Below are positions 34,098 to 43,877 of a stretch of 50,029 nt of DNA, in pieces. Each line of letters begins with the position of its first letter. Position 1 is the stretch's first letter. A program made the translations under genes and the position numbers. Below the pieces are notes generated by a model, which saw nothing but the letters and a program-made list of their open reading frames with translations, was not told the origin of the DNA and did no database searches. Source of the stretch: Cylindrodendrum hubeiense (Eukaryota; Ascomycota; Sordariomycetes; Hypocreales; Nectriaceae); the NCBI GenBank assembly GCA_014621425.1, contig JAANBB010000300.1:1-50029 (forward strand). Direction: 5' to 3'.

Positions 34098-34330
34098 GGT
34101 GCTGGCGAACCAACGGTAGGACGGTCGCTGTGCCGGGGGTTTGTTGATGGTGACGATGAATTAGACGCGTGGAGACGCGATGAGGGGCAGCCCGCCGTCC
34201 ACTATGGCGGGGTACAAGCCACTTATTCACTAAAGTACTAGAGGTTTAACACCATCATCAATGCACGGAGACTGATATTAAACATCCCTTTTCTTGTTCA
34301 CAACTTTTCTTTTGACATTTACATCAACTA

Positions 34331-37252
34331 CTAGTGCTTAGAGTAGTATTCGTTCATGTCCAGCTTCATCAGCAGTTGTGCAACCAGATGATCCTCGCCT
34401 ATGCCATCCTGCTTCAGACCCAAGTCATCTCCCCCTCTGGTACCCAATCGACCCTTTTCCGTTAGCCCTCGGCAGACCGTAATGAAGATTTGTACCTTCT
34501 TCTTGAATTTCCGATAGAGTTCCCCTGGGTTTGTGGATTCATCGATATCCGCGCCCCTACCTAGAGATTGCATCCTGGAGAACTTCGCGTACTGAAGTAC
34601 CGCCGCGAAGATTTCCTCGAGCAAGTTGAGCACTGGTTGCTGCCGCTTTCTTAAGAAAAGAGAGAGCATAATCCGGTCCAGGGTTTGGGAATGAAGCTCT
34701 CTGAGTCTATCGGGGCTCTCCATCTTTTCTTGCCAGCCGTTGGAAGTAGGATTGTTCAGGTCAGACTGGATTTTATCCAGCTTCGTTTCGAATGCTTGCC
34801 ATGGAATCGCAACTCCTGCGTCTAGGAAATAAGACGTGATACCCGAGATAAAGTGATGTGCTTCTCGAGCAAATCGATACGAGGTGGTCTCTGGATCGTC
34901 CCATCGACTTGTTCTTGCATTAACGTCCCGAAACAGTTGGTTAACGATGTAAAGCATTCGCAGAATTCGAAGCAGGAGCTTGAAGATGCGATCATACTGC
35001 ATCAGAATTGCTGGCGTGATAATGGTAGACAATGGGACTGGTGCCTTGTATGATAGTCGTAGAAAGTCCAGCGCCTCCAATGAATCCGGGTTCATGCACT
35101 TCTCAATCTCTTCCTCAGACAAGTCACGGACGGCAAAGCTCAGCTCTCCAGGCAACTCTGACGAGTCCCTTGATATGCTGCTTAGTTTTTCTTTGGCAAA
35201 CCCATTTCCTGATCCAAAACTTTCCACCAGCACCCCCATAAGAGCCAACCGAAGTTCGGAGCTTGCAGGAGGCCAGCTGTCTCTGCCTCCTAGTCGAAGA
35301 CCCATGACACCTCCTTGACGGGCAACTCCAGCCTGTCTCTCCGCGGTTTCGAGGTCTGGGTCAAACAGAGCGTGTGATAAACGGCTGGAAAACATTCCAT
35401 TTCCAAAGAGATGAAAATCGCGATGCATCTTGAGATGATTTCTCAAGTCATGGTGGGTAAAGAGAAGCCTCAAGCTTTCCTGGTTAACGATCTGAGACTG
35501 AGCAGATGTGATTCCACCAAAGGATAGAACAGGGAGCAATGACCAATGAGGCGCAAAGTTGGACGAGTTGGAGGGAGACTGATATCGGCCAGAAAGACGC
35601 TGACGAACCACAAGACTCAGCGAGTCCTCAGCACCAACATCCGCAAGGGGCTGATTGAACTGGTCGATCGATGCCAGGATGCGTTCTTCAACCTTCTGCT
35701 CTTCCACGCCAAAGAACTGTAGTTCGGTCTGAGGCCACGAGGGAAGCGAGCTTCTTCGCACCTGCGGAGAGGATTGCGAGTCGTCGTGGCTCTTCTGGAT
35801 GGCACCCAACAGGTTGTCCCGGTATTCAGAAACCCGATTCTCCAACCGTAAAATGGAATCCCAGTCATAAAGCCACTCAGTCTTTGGGGGCTGAGTCACA
35901 GCGAGAATCTCGTGGTTTGACAAGGCATGTTCTGGGTGGCAGCTTCTGATGAAACGGAGATTTTTGCCCGTCTCAAAGATGGACTTGGCGATATCATGAG
36001 GCATGAAATGGGGCATTTTGGCTTCGTCCAAGCGGAAGTCGACGTCCTCCACTTCCAGGCCGAAGTCATCCATATAGGTTTCCATGTCGACCTTGACAAA
36101 GCCTTTGCTCTCACCAACACTAGACTTTGTCAATGGGATCCCCTCTTCTCGTCTAGTGCCAATCCACTCTTCGAGGAATTCAATCCAGGGTCGGGAAACT
36201 CGTTGAAGCACCTCCCGCATGATTTCACGCAGCTGCTCCTCGCGATGGTCTACTGAATATGCCTCGTGGAAAACAATGGAGAGGACATCTTCATCAGAAT
36301 ATCCCTTGCGAAGCTTAGACGTGAGCCTTTGGAAAGGCTCCAAGATAGCTAATAGACCTTTGATTGTAGACTGGAGTCCCAAAAGGGATCGCGGGTTTTG
36401 TCCATGTACCGCCACGTGCTCCTGAGAATCTTTCAGGATCTGCTCAAGGGCGCTGGCGAGGGCGACGCCGCATCGTGTCGAGCGCTTGGAGTAGGTCGAC
36501 TGGACAAATGACCGCAGTTCTATGAAGATTGAACCGCAGCGAAGACATTGGTTCTCTAGGCCTTGCAGAACATGCCTTGAATATCCAGAAATCCGCATCT
36601 TGGGTAAAGCGGATGTAAATGTTCGACTCTTGTCGTCCCGTCTGTAGAATACCGACTCCTGACCGATTGCAAGCGCTAGCAGAGAAGAAATGTACGTCTT
36701 AGCTTCCACAACAGGTACGTCGGAGTTTCCGAGTAGCAGTGGATCGAGCGACCAGCACAGTAAGGCATCGTAAGTACGAGGGCCTGCCTCGGTGATCAAT
36801 GGCGGTTGGGTGGTCGCGGAAGTGGCGTTGAGAAATGCATCCCAGGTTCTGTGCTCAGCAGCTTTTGCAGGTGCCTTGTCTAGGCTCATCCACATGTCGT
36901 CTGTAGGTTCTGCGCTTATTGTGCTCTCCGCCGTTGTGTCTGTGTCGTTGTCGGCATCGTTGGCGTCTGATCCGGCAGCTTTGGAGGCTTCCAGAGGCGG
37001 GAGCTTGAAGAAGCCATGCTGCTCGACTGCGACCGGCGCGAGCTGCAGCAGACTGGAATCAAGGCTATCTTGGAACCCAAGACTTAGCACGGCGAATAAC
37101 GAGGCGGCGGGTTCAGAAACTGTACCTTTGAGTCCCGTCGCAAAGAACGGAGGCGATGCGTCGTCGGCTTGGCCTAGCTGGTCAAGCCACTTGGGGGTCT
37201 GCCATAGGTCGGGGATGGCGAAGACATCTGCTTTGTCTTCATCGCCAGCCAT
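34331..37252 (-). CDS. gamma-tubulin complex component, GCP5/GCP6-like
   Basis: Single open frame of 973 residues from the ATG at 37252; four codons further up the frame starts only with GTG. The N-terminus carries IPDLWQTPKWLDQLG. GRIP1-like elements lie in the first half (TYDALLCWSLDPLLLG; EEQLREIMREVLQRVSRPWIEFLEEWIG; MPHFMPHDIAKSIFETGKNLRFIR). The second half has GRIP2-like helices (LLRILRMLYIVNQLFRDVNA; REAHHFISGITSYFLDAGVAIPWQAFE). This is the Spc97/Spc98 fold. Length and the acidic insertion suit fungal GCP5 or GCP6 (S. pombe Alp16) more than GCP2 or GCP3; which one is not decided here. Such proteins nucleate microtubules at the spindle pole body. It shares a 429-base promoter region with the divergent EAF7 gene. 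Confidence 0.82.
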   Translation of the reverse strand: MAGDEDKADVFAIPDLWQTPKWLDQLGQADDASPPFFATGLKGTVSEPAASLFAVLSLGFQDSLDSSLLQLAPVAVEQHGFFKLPPLEASKAAGSDANDADNDTDTTAESTISAEPTDDMWMSLDKAPAKAAEHRTWDAFLNATSATTQPPLITEAGPRTYDALLCWSLDPLLLGNSDVPVVEAKTYISSLLALAIGQESVFYRRDDKSRTFTSALPKMRISGYSRHVLQGLENQCLRCGSIFIELRSFVQSTYSKRSTRCGVALASALEQILKDSQEHVAVHGQNPRSLLGLQSTIKGLLAILEPFQRLTSKLRKGYSDEDVLSIVFHEAYSVDHREEQLREIMREVLQRVSRPWIEFLEEWIGTRREEGIPLTKSSVGESKGFVKVDMETYMDDFGLEVEDVDFRLDEAKMPHFMPHDIAKSIFETGKNLRFIRSCHPEHALSNHEILAVTQPPKTEWLYDWDSILRLENRVSEYRDNLLGAIQKSHDDSQSSPQVRRSSLPSWPQTELQFFGVEEQKVEERILASIDQFNQPLADVGAEDSLSLVVRQRLSGRYQSPSNSSNFAPHWSLLPVLSFGGITSAQSQIVNQESLRLLFTHHDLRNHLKMHRDFHLFGNGMFSSRLSHALFDPDLETAERQAGVARQGGVMGLRLGGRDSWPPASSELRLALMGVLVESFGSGNGFAKEKLSSISRDSSELPGELSFAVRDLSEEEIEKCMNPDSLEALDFLRLSYKAPVPLSTIITPAILMQYDRIFKLLLRILRMLYIVNQLFRDVNARTSRWDDPETTSYRFAREAHHFISGITSYFLDAGVAIPWQAFETKLDKIQSDLNNPTSNGWQEKMESPDRLRELHSQTLDRIMLSLFLRKRQQPVLNLLEEIFAAVLQYAKFSRMQSLGRGADIDESTNPGELYRKFKKKVQIFITVCRGLTEKGRLGTRGGDDLGLKQDGIGEDHLVAQLLMKLDMNEYYSKH

Positions 37253-37681
37253 AGCTGTAGTCACGAAATGCGCAGAACGTCATGCATCGGTCAGGAAGGC
37301 AGCGCAGTTGGGCCGTAGTATCGACGTTGCCCAGTTGGTGAATTTCCCCGACGTCAGTGGAGATGTGATCCCCGCGACGCGCCACGATTGGGGCTCTTCA
37401 GGGCGCGTTTCCCGCCAGCGACCCCTCCACTCGCGCTAGACGGCCCGGTCTAGAGGTCTAGAGGTCTAGAGGTACCGGGCTTAGCTTGCAGTGGCCCTTG
37501 CAGGCTCCCGTCCATGACCACATGCGTCTCATGATTGACTGCTACGAGCTCGAGATTTGAACTTTTTCGACACTCCAGTCCAACAACCACTTGCACATCC
37601 ACCACCGCCAATCGCGCTCAGAATCCTCATCTAGGCTACACCAAACACGCTTGACACTGCTCCAAACACCGCAGAGCCGAA
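37253..37681. promoter_or_regulatory. bidirectional promoter between GCP-like gene and EAF7
   Basis: Divergent start codons 429 bases apart. Contains three exact copies of GGTCTAGA at 37447-37470. The right half is C/A-rich, as in fungal leaders. Confidence 0.6.
37447..37470. repeat. (GGTCTAGA)3 tandem repeat
   Basis: Three perfect octamers in the divergent promoter. Confidence 0.9.
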
Positions 37682-38757
37682 ATGCCTCCTCGGAAGCGCG
37701 CTCGCGGGAGCCAAGCCGCCGCCACGCCAACCCCCGTTCGCGACGACGATGCTATGGACGTCGATACTCCCCCGCCCGGCGACAACGCTGATGACGCTGG
37801 CGACACCAAAGAGCCTGAAAACAACTTCAACGAGCTATGGACCGACGACCAAGTGGCCTCGCTCTTCAAGGGTGTCATCCGATGGAAACCAGCAGGTCAG
37901 TCGCAAGCCTCCAGCTACTCGCGCGACCTCCCTTTTGACCACCTACAGGCATGCACAGGCATTTTCGAATGATTGCGATTTCAGAACACCTCCGAAACCA
38001 CGGCTTTGATCCCGACCTGTACCCGCACACGCGCATTCCCTACATCTGGCAGAAGCTGCGGACGTACTACAACCTCGAAGTCATTGATGAACGGGAGAAC
38101 TTTGACGAGGACGAAACCGAAGACCGATACACCGAGTTCTCGCTGCCTAGGGAGCAGTTCCTTGAGTCCATGCTGCAGCGCGCTATCGCAGATCCAAGCG
38201 AGGCTGCTTCATCTCCCCCACAACTCGAGCTGTCTCCAGTACCCTCACCGCCAAAGAAACGCAAGCGAGGCGACACGGTTTCTAAGACGAGAGGAACCTC
38301 TGTTGAAGATACAGAAGAGGGTACGGATGCACAATCGCCAGCTCCAAAGGGCAAGAGAAGCTCAAGTCGACGGAAGCGGGCAGCAAGTCAGGCCAAGACT
38401 GAGAAGCAGGAGAAGCAAGACAAACAAGACAAGCAGGAAAAACAGGAGAAGCAAGACAGGCAGGAAAAACAAGAAAAACAGGACAAGGCCGAGAAGTTGG
38501 AAAAGCAAGAAAAGGCCGAGAAGGCTGAGAAGGCCGAGACGACTGAGGAGGAGGAGGAAGAAGAGGAAGAAGAAGAAGTTGAAGAAGAAGAAGCGGGCGA
38601 TGGAGACGAGAGCGGATCGAGTGATGAAGAAGAGGGCAGCGCCGAGGAGAGTGGCACTCCTGTGTCTAGAACGACAAGGGGTGCGAATACGAATGCCAAC
38701 AAAAGTCGCGCTGCACCGGCAAGGGGACGGGCAAGACCAAGGAGAACTAGACGGTGA
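37682..38757 (+). CDS. EAF7: Eaf7/CT20 family subunit of the NuA4 acetyltransferase
   Basis: Exons 37682-37895 and 37949-38757, 340 residues; the intron (53 nt) has donor GTCAGT. Basic start MPPRKRARG (likely nuclear signal). The CT20 domain covers about residues 50-140: LWTDDQVASLFKGVIRWKPA, GMHRHFRMIAISEHLRNHG, then IPYIWQKLRTYYNLEVIDERE. This is the Eaf7/MRGBP fold, which in yeast sits in NuA4 and the smaller Eaf5-Eaf7-Eaf3 (TINTIN) module and acts in transcribed chromatin. After it comes KKRKRG, a long repetitive K/E/Q/D tract (38401-38540), a Glu run, and an Arg-rich RGRARPRRTRR end. The charged tract is tandem-repetitive at DNA level. Confidence 0.92.
38401..38595. repeat. coding low-complexity repeat in EAF7
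   Basis: About 28 tandem degenerate copies of gaRaaRcaR-type codons encoding EKQ/DKQ/AEK units, followed by a GAG/GAA run. Probably length-variable between strains. Confidence 0.8.
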
Positions 38758-38944
38758 AAATGACAGGGAGCCACAGTGCCTGGATTGCAGGATCGAGCTC
38801 ACAGCTTATATACCCCAAAAATTAATATAATGATAACCAACCAGATCTCTCCAAGATTCCACATTCGTCACCCTCCGCTTTCAAAGTTGAACGAGTAGTC
38901 ATAGATGTGTTGGGAATACCATGCACCATCACAAGGCACCAGCC
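38758..38944. other. short convergent 3' region
   Basis: 187 bases between the EAF7 and RRN5 stops; both 3' UTRs must overlap or be very short. Confidence 0.6.
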
Positions 38945-40618
38945 TTACGTCTCCTTTGGCTCTTCTGGCCCTGCATCCGTCTCCCACTCACTGTGATACC
39001 TGATCTTGCTTCTCCAGTCCCGTTTGATGGGGAATATGCTTTGCACATCCAGCTTTGAACGTTGCACCGGCCCCGGCTCATGCACCTTGGGCAATTCCAT
39101 GGGAGGTTTCTTCTGCAGCAACTCCCACATATCAGCTTCTGCCTGGCAGCTAGTGTATTGGTCACAGTCCTCCGCGTATCGCTCCTGTCGTCGTTCTGTG
39201 GCAATTCGGTTCTTTAGTGATTCCTTGGTGCGATGGGTCTCGGGGAAGTCAGCTGCAGAGTATTGAAGCACCTCGTTCGCTTCATTGTTAATGGCAGTCA
39301 CTTCGTCATCAGAGAGTGTAAATGGCGTCTCAAACTCAGACTCCTCCAAGTTATGGTCTTCGGCGGATTCTTCCTTGATAGTCGTGGACGTCGGCTCCAA
39401 TCCCGATTCAAGGGTTTGGCCCTCGTCTCTCGATAGAGCCTCCTCGACCTGATCATACGTAAGAGCTTCGATTTCAGCTTCGTCATCTCGGTCAGGGGGC
39501 TCCTCATAAACCTCAAGGCGAAGTCTCCGGGCGCACCTAAGCCAAAACCCCTGGGAGTTTGATGTCATGCCCAAGGATGCAATGGCCGCCTCAACGTCTT
39601 GCCGCCTCACGATTTCTCGTGTTGAAGGATTGAGTTCCTTCTTTGCTCTAAGCCTTGACATGCTGAGAAAGATGGTAGTCTGAACAAGTCTCCTCGTGAT
39701 CGACACGGCCAGAGAGTGAAAATCCTCAAATGTGGTTGCCCACATGGATGGCGGGTGGGTTTCGATAAAGTTCCAGTTATCACTCGGAATCGACGAGTTC
39801 ATAAATATGCGTTCTGAAAGTTTCAGCCAGGCATGAACATTCAAAACGCCAGCAAAAGCCGCATCTTGGCTTTCTGCGATCGTTTCGCCTCTATCGAATC
39901 TCCGGGCGAGTCTCGGAGTAATGTCCCAGCACTCTCCCCATTTGTTCTCTTCCCGCAGCTCTTCCTTGCGCTCTTGCCTGACTGAGACTGCATCCGCAGC
40001 TTCGTCCAGGGCATGACACAGAGGCTGGCTGAGTTCGACGGCGGCGGGATACTCTGAGAACTCAATTGCTGGGCGCAATCCTTCCTGCTGTCGCAAAAGT
40101 TGAACCCTCTTGAGAACGCTGAGGTAGTGATTTACCTCAACCTCACTCTTGGTTCCTATTCGAGACGCGATGCCGGGCAAATCGTCTTGCCCTAACCGGG
40201 CTGTGGCCTCGAAAAACAATTTCTTCTCCAAAGGTGACCAGGATGTGATACCTAGTTGACTCTGTTCAAGATCTTCCTCGCCTGAGATACAGACCCGGTG
40301 AGCGGCATCCTCGATGTCGCCGTTGAGTAAATCGAGATAGTCGGTGTTCAAGACACCCTTGTGTCTTTTGAAAACACGAGGTATTAGAGCTTCTTCTGCT
40401 GGTCGTTTGAGAGAGAAGCGATCATCATCATCCTCGCTGGCAGAGGGGTTTGCGCCGACTTCGCTTTCGGCATATGCGCTTCCTGACAGGTCAGAATCTT
40501 CCACTGGGTCGATACTTTGAAACGGTTCTGCAGCCCTTGGGCTCTTCATCTCTGAAGGCGCAGAGTGACGATGCACATTTTCCTCCTCGCCAAAGGGATA
40601 GTCGACGTCCGAGTCCAT
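38945..40618 (-). CDS. RRN5: RNA polymerase I initiation factor Rrn5-like (SANT domain)
   Basis: Single exon, 557 residues, ATG at 40618 (MDSDVDYPFGEEEN). The first 90 residues are acidic and disordered, ending in a basic patch FKRHKG. A SANT/Myb-like domain lies at about residues 125-172: SWSPLEKKLFFEATARLGQD, then GIASRIGTKSEVEVNHYLSVL. A helical middle follows (MWATTFEDFHSLAVSITRRL), with a histone-fold-like segment QDVEAAIASLGM, and an acidic C-terminus. This arrangement is that of fungal Rrn5, a subunit of the Pol I upstream activating factor bound at rDNA promoters. No intron is seen. It diverges from the IRC3-like gene over about 360 bases. Confidence 0.8.
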   Translation of the reverse strand: MDSDVDYPFGEEENVHRHSAPSEMKSPRAAEPFQSIDPVEDSDLSGSAYAESEVGANPSASEDDDDRFSLKRPAEEALIPRVFKRHKGVLNTDYLDLLNGDIEDAAHRVCISGEEDLEQSQLGITSWSPLEKKLFFEATARLGQDDLPGIASRIGTKSEVEVNHYLSVLKRVQLLRQQEGLRPAIEFSEYPAAVELSQPLCHALDEAADAVSVRQERKEELREENKWGECWDITPRLARRFDRGETIAESQDAAFAGVLNVHAWLKLSERIFMNSSIPSDNWNFIETHPPSMWATTFEDFHSLAVSITRRLVQTTIFLSMSRLRAKKELNPSTREIVRRQDVEAAIASLGMTSNSQGFWLRCARRLRLEVYEEPPDRDDEAEIEALTYDQVEEALSRDEGQTLESGLEPTSTTIKEESAEDHNLEESEFETPFTLSDDEVTAINNEANEVLQYSAADFPETHRTKESLKNRIATERRQERYAEDCDQYTSCQAEADMWELLQKKPPMELPKVHEPGPVQRSKLDVQSIFPIKRDWRSKIRYHSEWETDAGPEEPKET

Positions 40619-40979
40619 GCTCCTTCGTTGCTGACGGCGTCAAGAAAATCGTGAGAAGGCGAAAACATGGTAGCAGAGACTGAGCAATAGTCGAAGCTCG
40701 ACCAAAACAATGAATGTTGTGCCCGGTGAATACCAAAGGCTTGAGTTAGAGAGAAGCGGGAGATGCTCGGCACTTCATTCACAGGGTTCACCGTCTCAAA
40801 TTTCTAGAAGGGCCCGGCCGGCATTCGATGATTTGCAGAGAACCAACCGCCACCAGACGCTTGCTGACTAACACATACGCTAGCAACTTTGCACTCCAAG
40901 CGTCTTGAATACCTAGTCGAAGCTTCATCTCAAATCATATGCGTTGCGATTCTATGTATTGCGCATCTCATCATGTGCA
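40619..40979. promoter_or_regulatory. bidirectional promoter between RRN5 and IRC3-like genes
   Basis: 361 bases between divergent ATGs. No clear TATA box; both flanks are moderately pyrimidine-rich in their own direction. Confidence 0.5.
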
Positions 40980-42988
40980 ATGCTACGAACGGTGACAAAA
41001 TGTTTACTGAGGCCGAATGCCAGGCTTGGCGCGCATGCGCTCAAGTCCTGGGCATTCAAAGCCTACGCATCCACCGTGGCCCCTAAGCAACCGCTTCAAC
41101 TTCGCGACTACCAGCAAGAATGCATTACATCCGTCTTGGAGTCGCTCAAACGTGGCCACAAACGAGTCGGAATCTCGCTAGCCACCGGAAGTGGCAAAAC
41201 GGTGTGTATTTTAAGGCCCTGTACTGAACCTGAACCTGAAGCTAACTCTCACAGGTCATTTTCACACAACTCATTGACAGGATGCCGTCAACTGCAGAGG
41301 ACGCCGATCGTACCCTAATCTTGGCGCATCGGCGGGAGTTGGTTGAGCAAGCAGCAAACCACTGCCAACTTGCATATCCGAAAAAGAGTATTGAGATTGA
41401 GATGGGAAATGTGCATGCCACAGGTACCGCGGACATCACCATCGCAAGCGTCCGGAGTATTACGTCCAAGGGTCGATTGGCTAAATTTGACCCTGCGCGA
41501 TTCAAGCTTGTGTTAGTCGATGAAGCACACCACATCGTTGCGCCGGGGTACTTGAAAACCCTTGAACACTTCGGTCTCGATGAGAAGCGAGAAGGCTCCC
41601 CAAACTTGATCGGGGTGTCTGCCACCTTTTCACGATTCGATGGCGTGAAACTCGGTGCAGCCATTGATGAGATTGTCTACCACAAGGATTATGTCGACAT
41701 GATATCTGAAAAGTGGCTTTCAGATGTCATCTTCACAACGGTTGAATCGACCGCCAACCTCAAACAAGTGAAGAGCAATACCTTTGGCGACTTCCAGCCT
41801 GGAGAGCTCTCCAAGATCGTCAACACCGACGAGATTAACGATATTACGGTTCGTAGCTGGATGGCAAAAGCCCAGGGAAGGAAGTCAACGCTCGTGTTCT
41901 GCGTCGATGTAGCCCACGTCATCGAGCTAACTCAAACATTCCGCAAGCATGGATTTGAAGCAAGATACGTAACAGGAGATACGCCCAGGGTTGAGAGAAG
42001 CCAAACCCTCGATTCTTTCAAGAGGGGAGAATTCCCGGTCCTTGTTAACTGCGGTGTGTTCACCGAGGGCACCGACATCCCCAACATCGATTGCATTGTG
42101 CTCGGAAGGCCAACGAGGTCACGAAATCTGCTTGTGCAGATGATTGGAAGAGGCATGAGACTTCACCCAGGAAAGGAAAACTGCCACGTAATCGATTTAG
42201 TGTCAAGCTTGGATACCGGAATTGTTACTACGCCGACTCTTTTCGGCCTAGACCCTAACGTGTTGGTGGAGAGTGCCTCGGTCAAAGAGATGCGGAAGAT
42301 CAAGGCCGCCGAGGATCGAGGAGAAGACATCTCACAGAGCGCTTTGTCGTTCCATACCAATGCGGGCCCGGGCGCCCCTGACACAGTCACGTTCACGGAC
42401 TATTCCTCAGTCCTTGATCTAATCGCCGATACTTCCGGAGAGAAACATATTCGAACCATTAGCAAGTACTCGTGGGTCCAAGTCGGGCAAGAAAAGTTCA
42501 TTCTCGCCGCCCCGAGCGGTTCATACATCAGGATCGAAAAGATCAGCGAGGAGCTCGGAACTTCGGCCCCCATATACCGAGCAGTGGAAGTGCGAGCACT
42601 CCCAGCTGGCCTGGCCAAGTCACCATACGCGGTCCCCCGAGAGATTCTCACCGCAGTCACCTTCACTGATGCAGTGCATGGAGCGGATAGCTACGCATCT
42701 AACGCTTTCCCTCACACGTTTATTCACCGATACCAAAGGTGGCGATCACTGCCGCCTACCCAGGGCCAGGTGGACTTTATCAACAGGTTGCGCGGAAAAG
42801 CAAACCCCCTGACCATCAAGGGCTTGGATAAGGGTAAAGCCACCGATATGATCACAAAACTGAAACATGGGGCTCGTGGCCACTTTGCGAAGATCGAGGC
42901 GGAGCAGAAACGACGAGAGAGGCAGAATGCGGCCGTGGAGACAAGGCAACTCCGGGAGCGCGTCAAGGTGGGACCTTTGGTGGGATGA
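40980..42988 (+). CDS. IRC3: mitochondrial DEAD/DEAH helicase, Irc3-like
   Basis: Exons 40980-41201 and 41255-42988, 651 residues; the intron (53 nt) has donor GTGTGT and a CTAAC branch. It splits the gene directly after Walker A (ATGSGKT, residues 68-74). The N-terminus MLRTVTKCLLRPNARLGAHA is Arg-rich without acids, a good mitochondrial presequence. Further superfamily 2 motifs: Q-like LRDYQQECI, LAHRRELVEQA, DEAH at 163-166, SATFSRFDG, and motif VI QMIGRGMRLHPG. Overall this matches yeast Irc3, a double-strand DNA helicase/translocase of mitochondrial genome maintenance. I chose the first in-frame ATG; the frame runs on upstream only to a TTG. Confidence 0.9.
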
Positions 42989-43877
42989 AGCTTCGCGTGT
43001 GACTATCGCCGCTGGGCGTGTAACAAGCTGTATAACCTGTACAACAATAGGGTGGGACGGCGTTGGGCCAAGGACTGGACATGCGTTATCAAGGGGGTTC
43101 CGGAAAATGGTTCTAGAAGGGAGAAAGCAAGTCAGATTCGGCTTCTCATGTAGGTCTGTATACCCAAGCCATGTTTTCCATGGATGTAATCTTAGACAAC
43201 CCCCAGGATGAGTTTCAACGGCAACTGTCCTATTTTTGGATACTTTTACTCACATATGACGACTTTTTACTCCATCTTGCACTGACAAATACTTTGCGTC
43301 TGGCAAAGCCTCACAGCCAAGAAGTTGGCCTAGAGATGGTTTGTACGTGGGTAGATAGCAAACCAAGGAGGGGAAACGGCTGCGGCGTGTGTAGCAGCTG
43401 TTGACGTATGCCTCGCGGTCCGTTACGATTACCGTGATTCACTGACGAAGACGCAGCAGCGCCAACTCACAAATTCCTCCCACAACCCAAGGTGTCTAGG
43501 TACCTAAGGTAGCTACGTAAGGCACCTACCTACCTCAGGTACTACCTGACCTTAGGTAGGTACCTACCTGTATAGGGGAAGGTAGGGGCCGCATTAACAA
43601 ACAAGGACGTGTTACCGACTACCCCCGAGTTTCCTTTCACACATTTCTCTCAGAGATCTCGCTCCGAGAAATCAAGAGTTATTGCACGCTCTCATTACCA
43701 CCGTTTGCTCACTCGAATAGCTCGTTTGTTGTAGTTCTCTTTACTTCCTTCTCACCTTCTGTTGACTTCCCCTTTTGTTAACTTCTCCTTCTATCGACTT
43801 CCCCTCCTCAACTTCACTTCTTCGCATTTGCACCCACCATTACCAGCCCTCACTTGTCATCAACACATCTCTCCACC
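42989..43877. other. intergenic region with TAGG repeat
   Basis: About 890 bases: the IRC3 3' flank, then a dense TAGG/CCTA block, then a strongly pyrimidine-rich leader (43620-43877) for the next gene. No gene was recognised. Confidence 0.6.
43494..43575. repeat. CCTA/TAGG repeat, inverted arrangement
   Basis: Dense mixture of TAGGTACC, CCTACCTACC and CTTAGGTAGG units, about 300 bases upstream of the next start codon. Confidence 0.85.
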
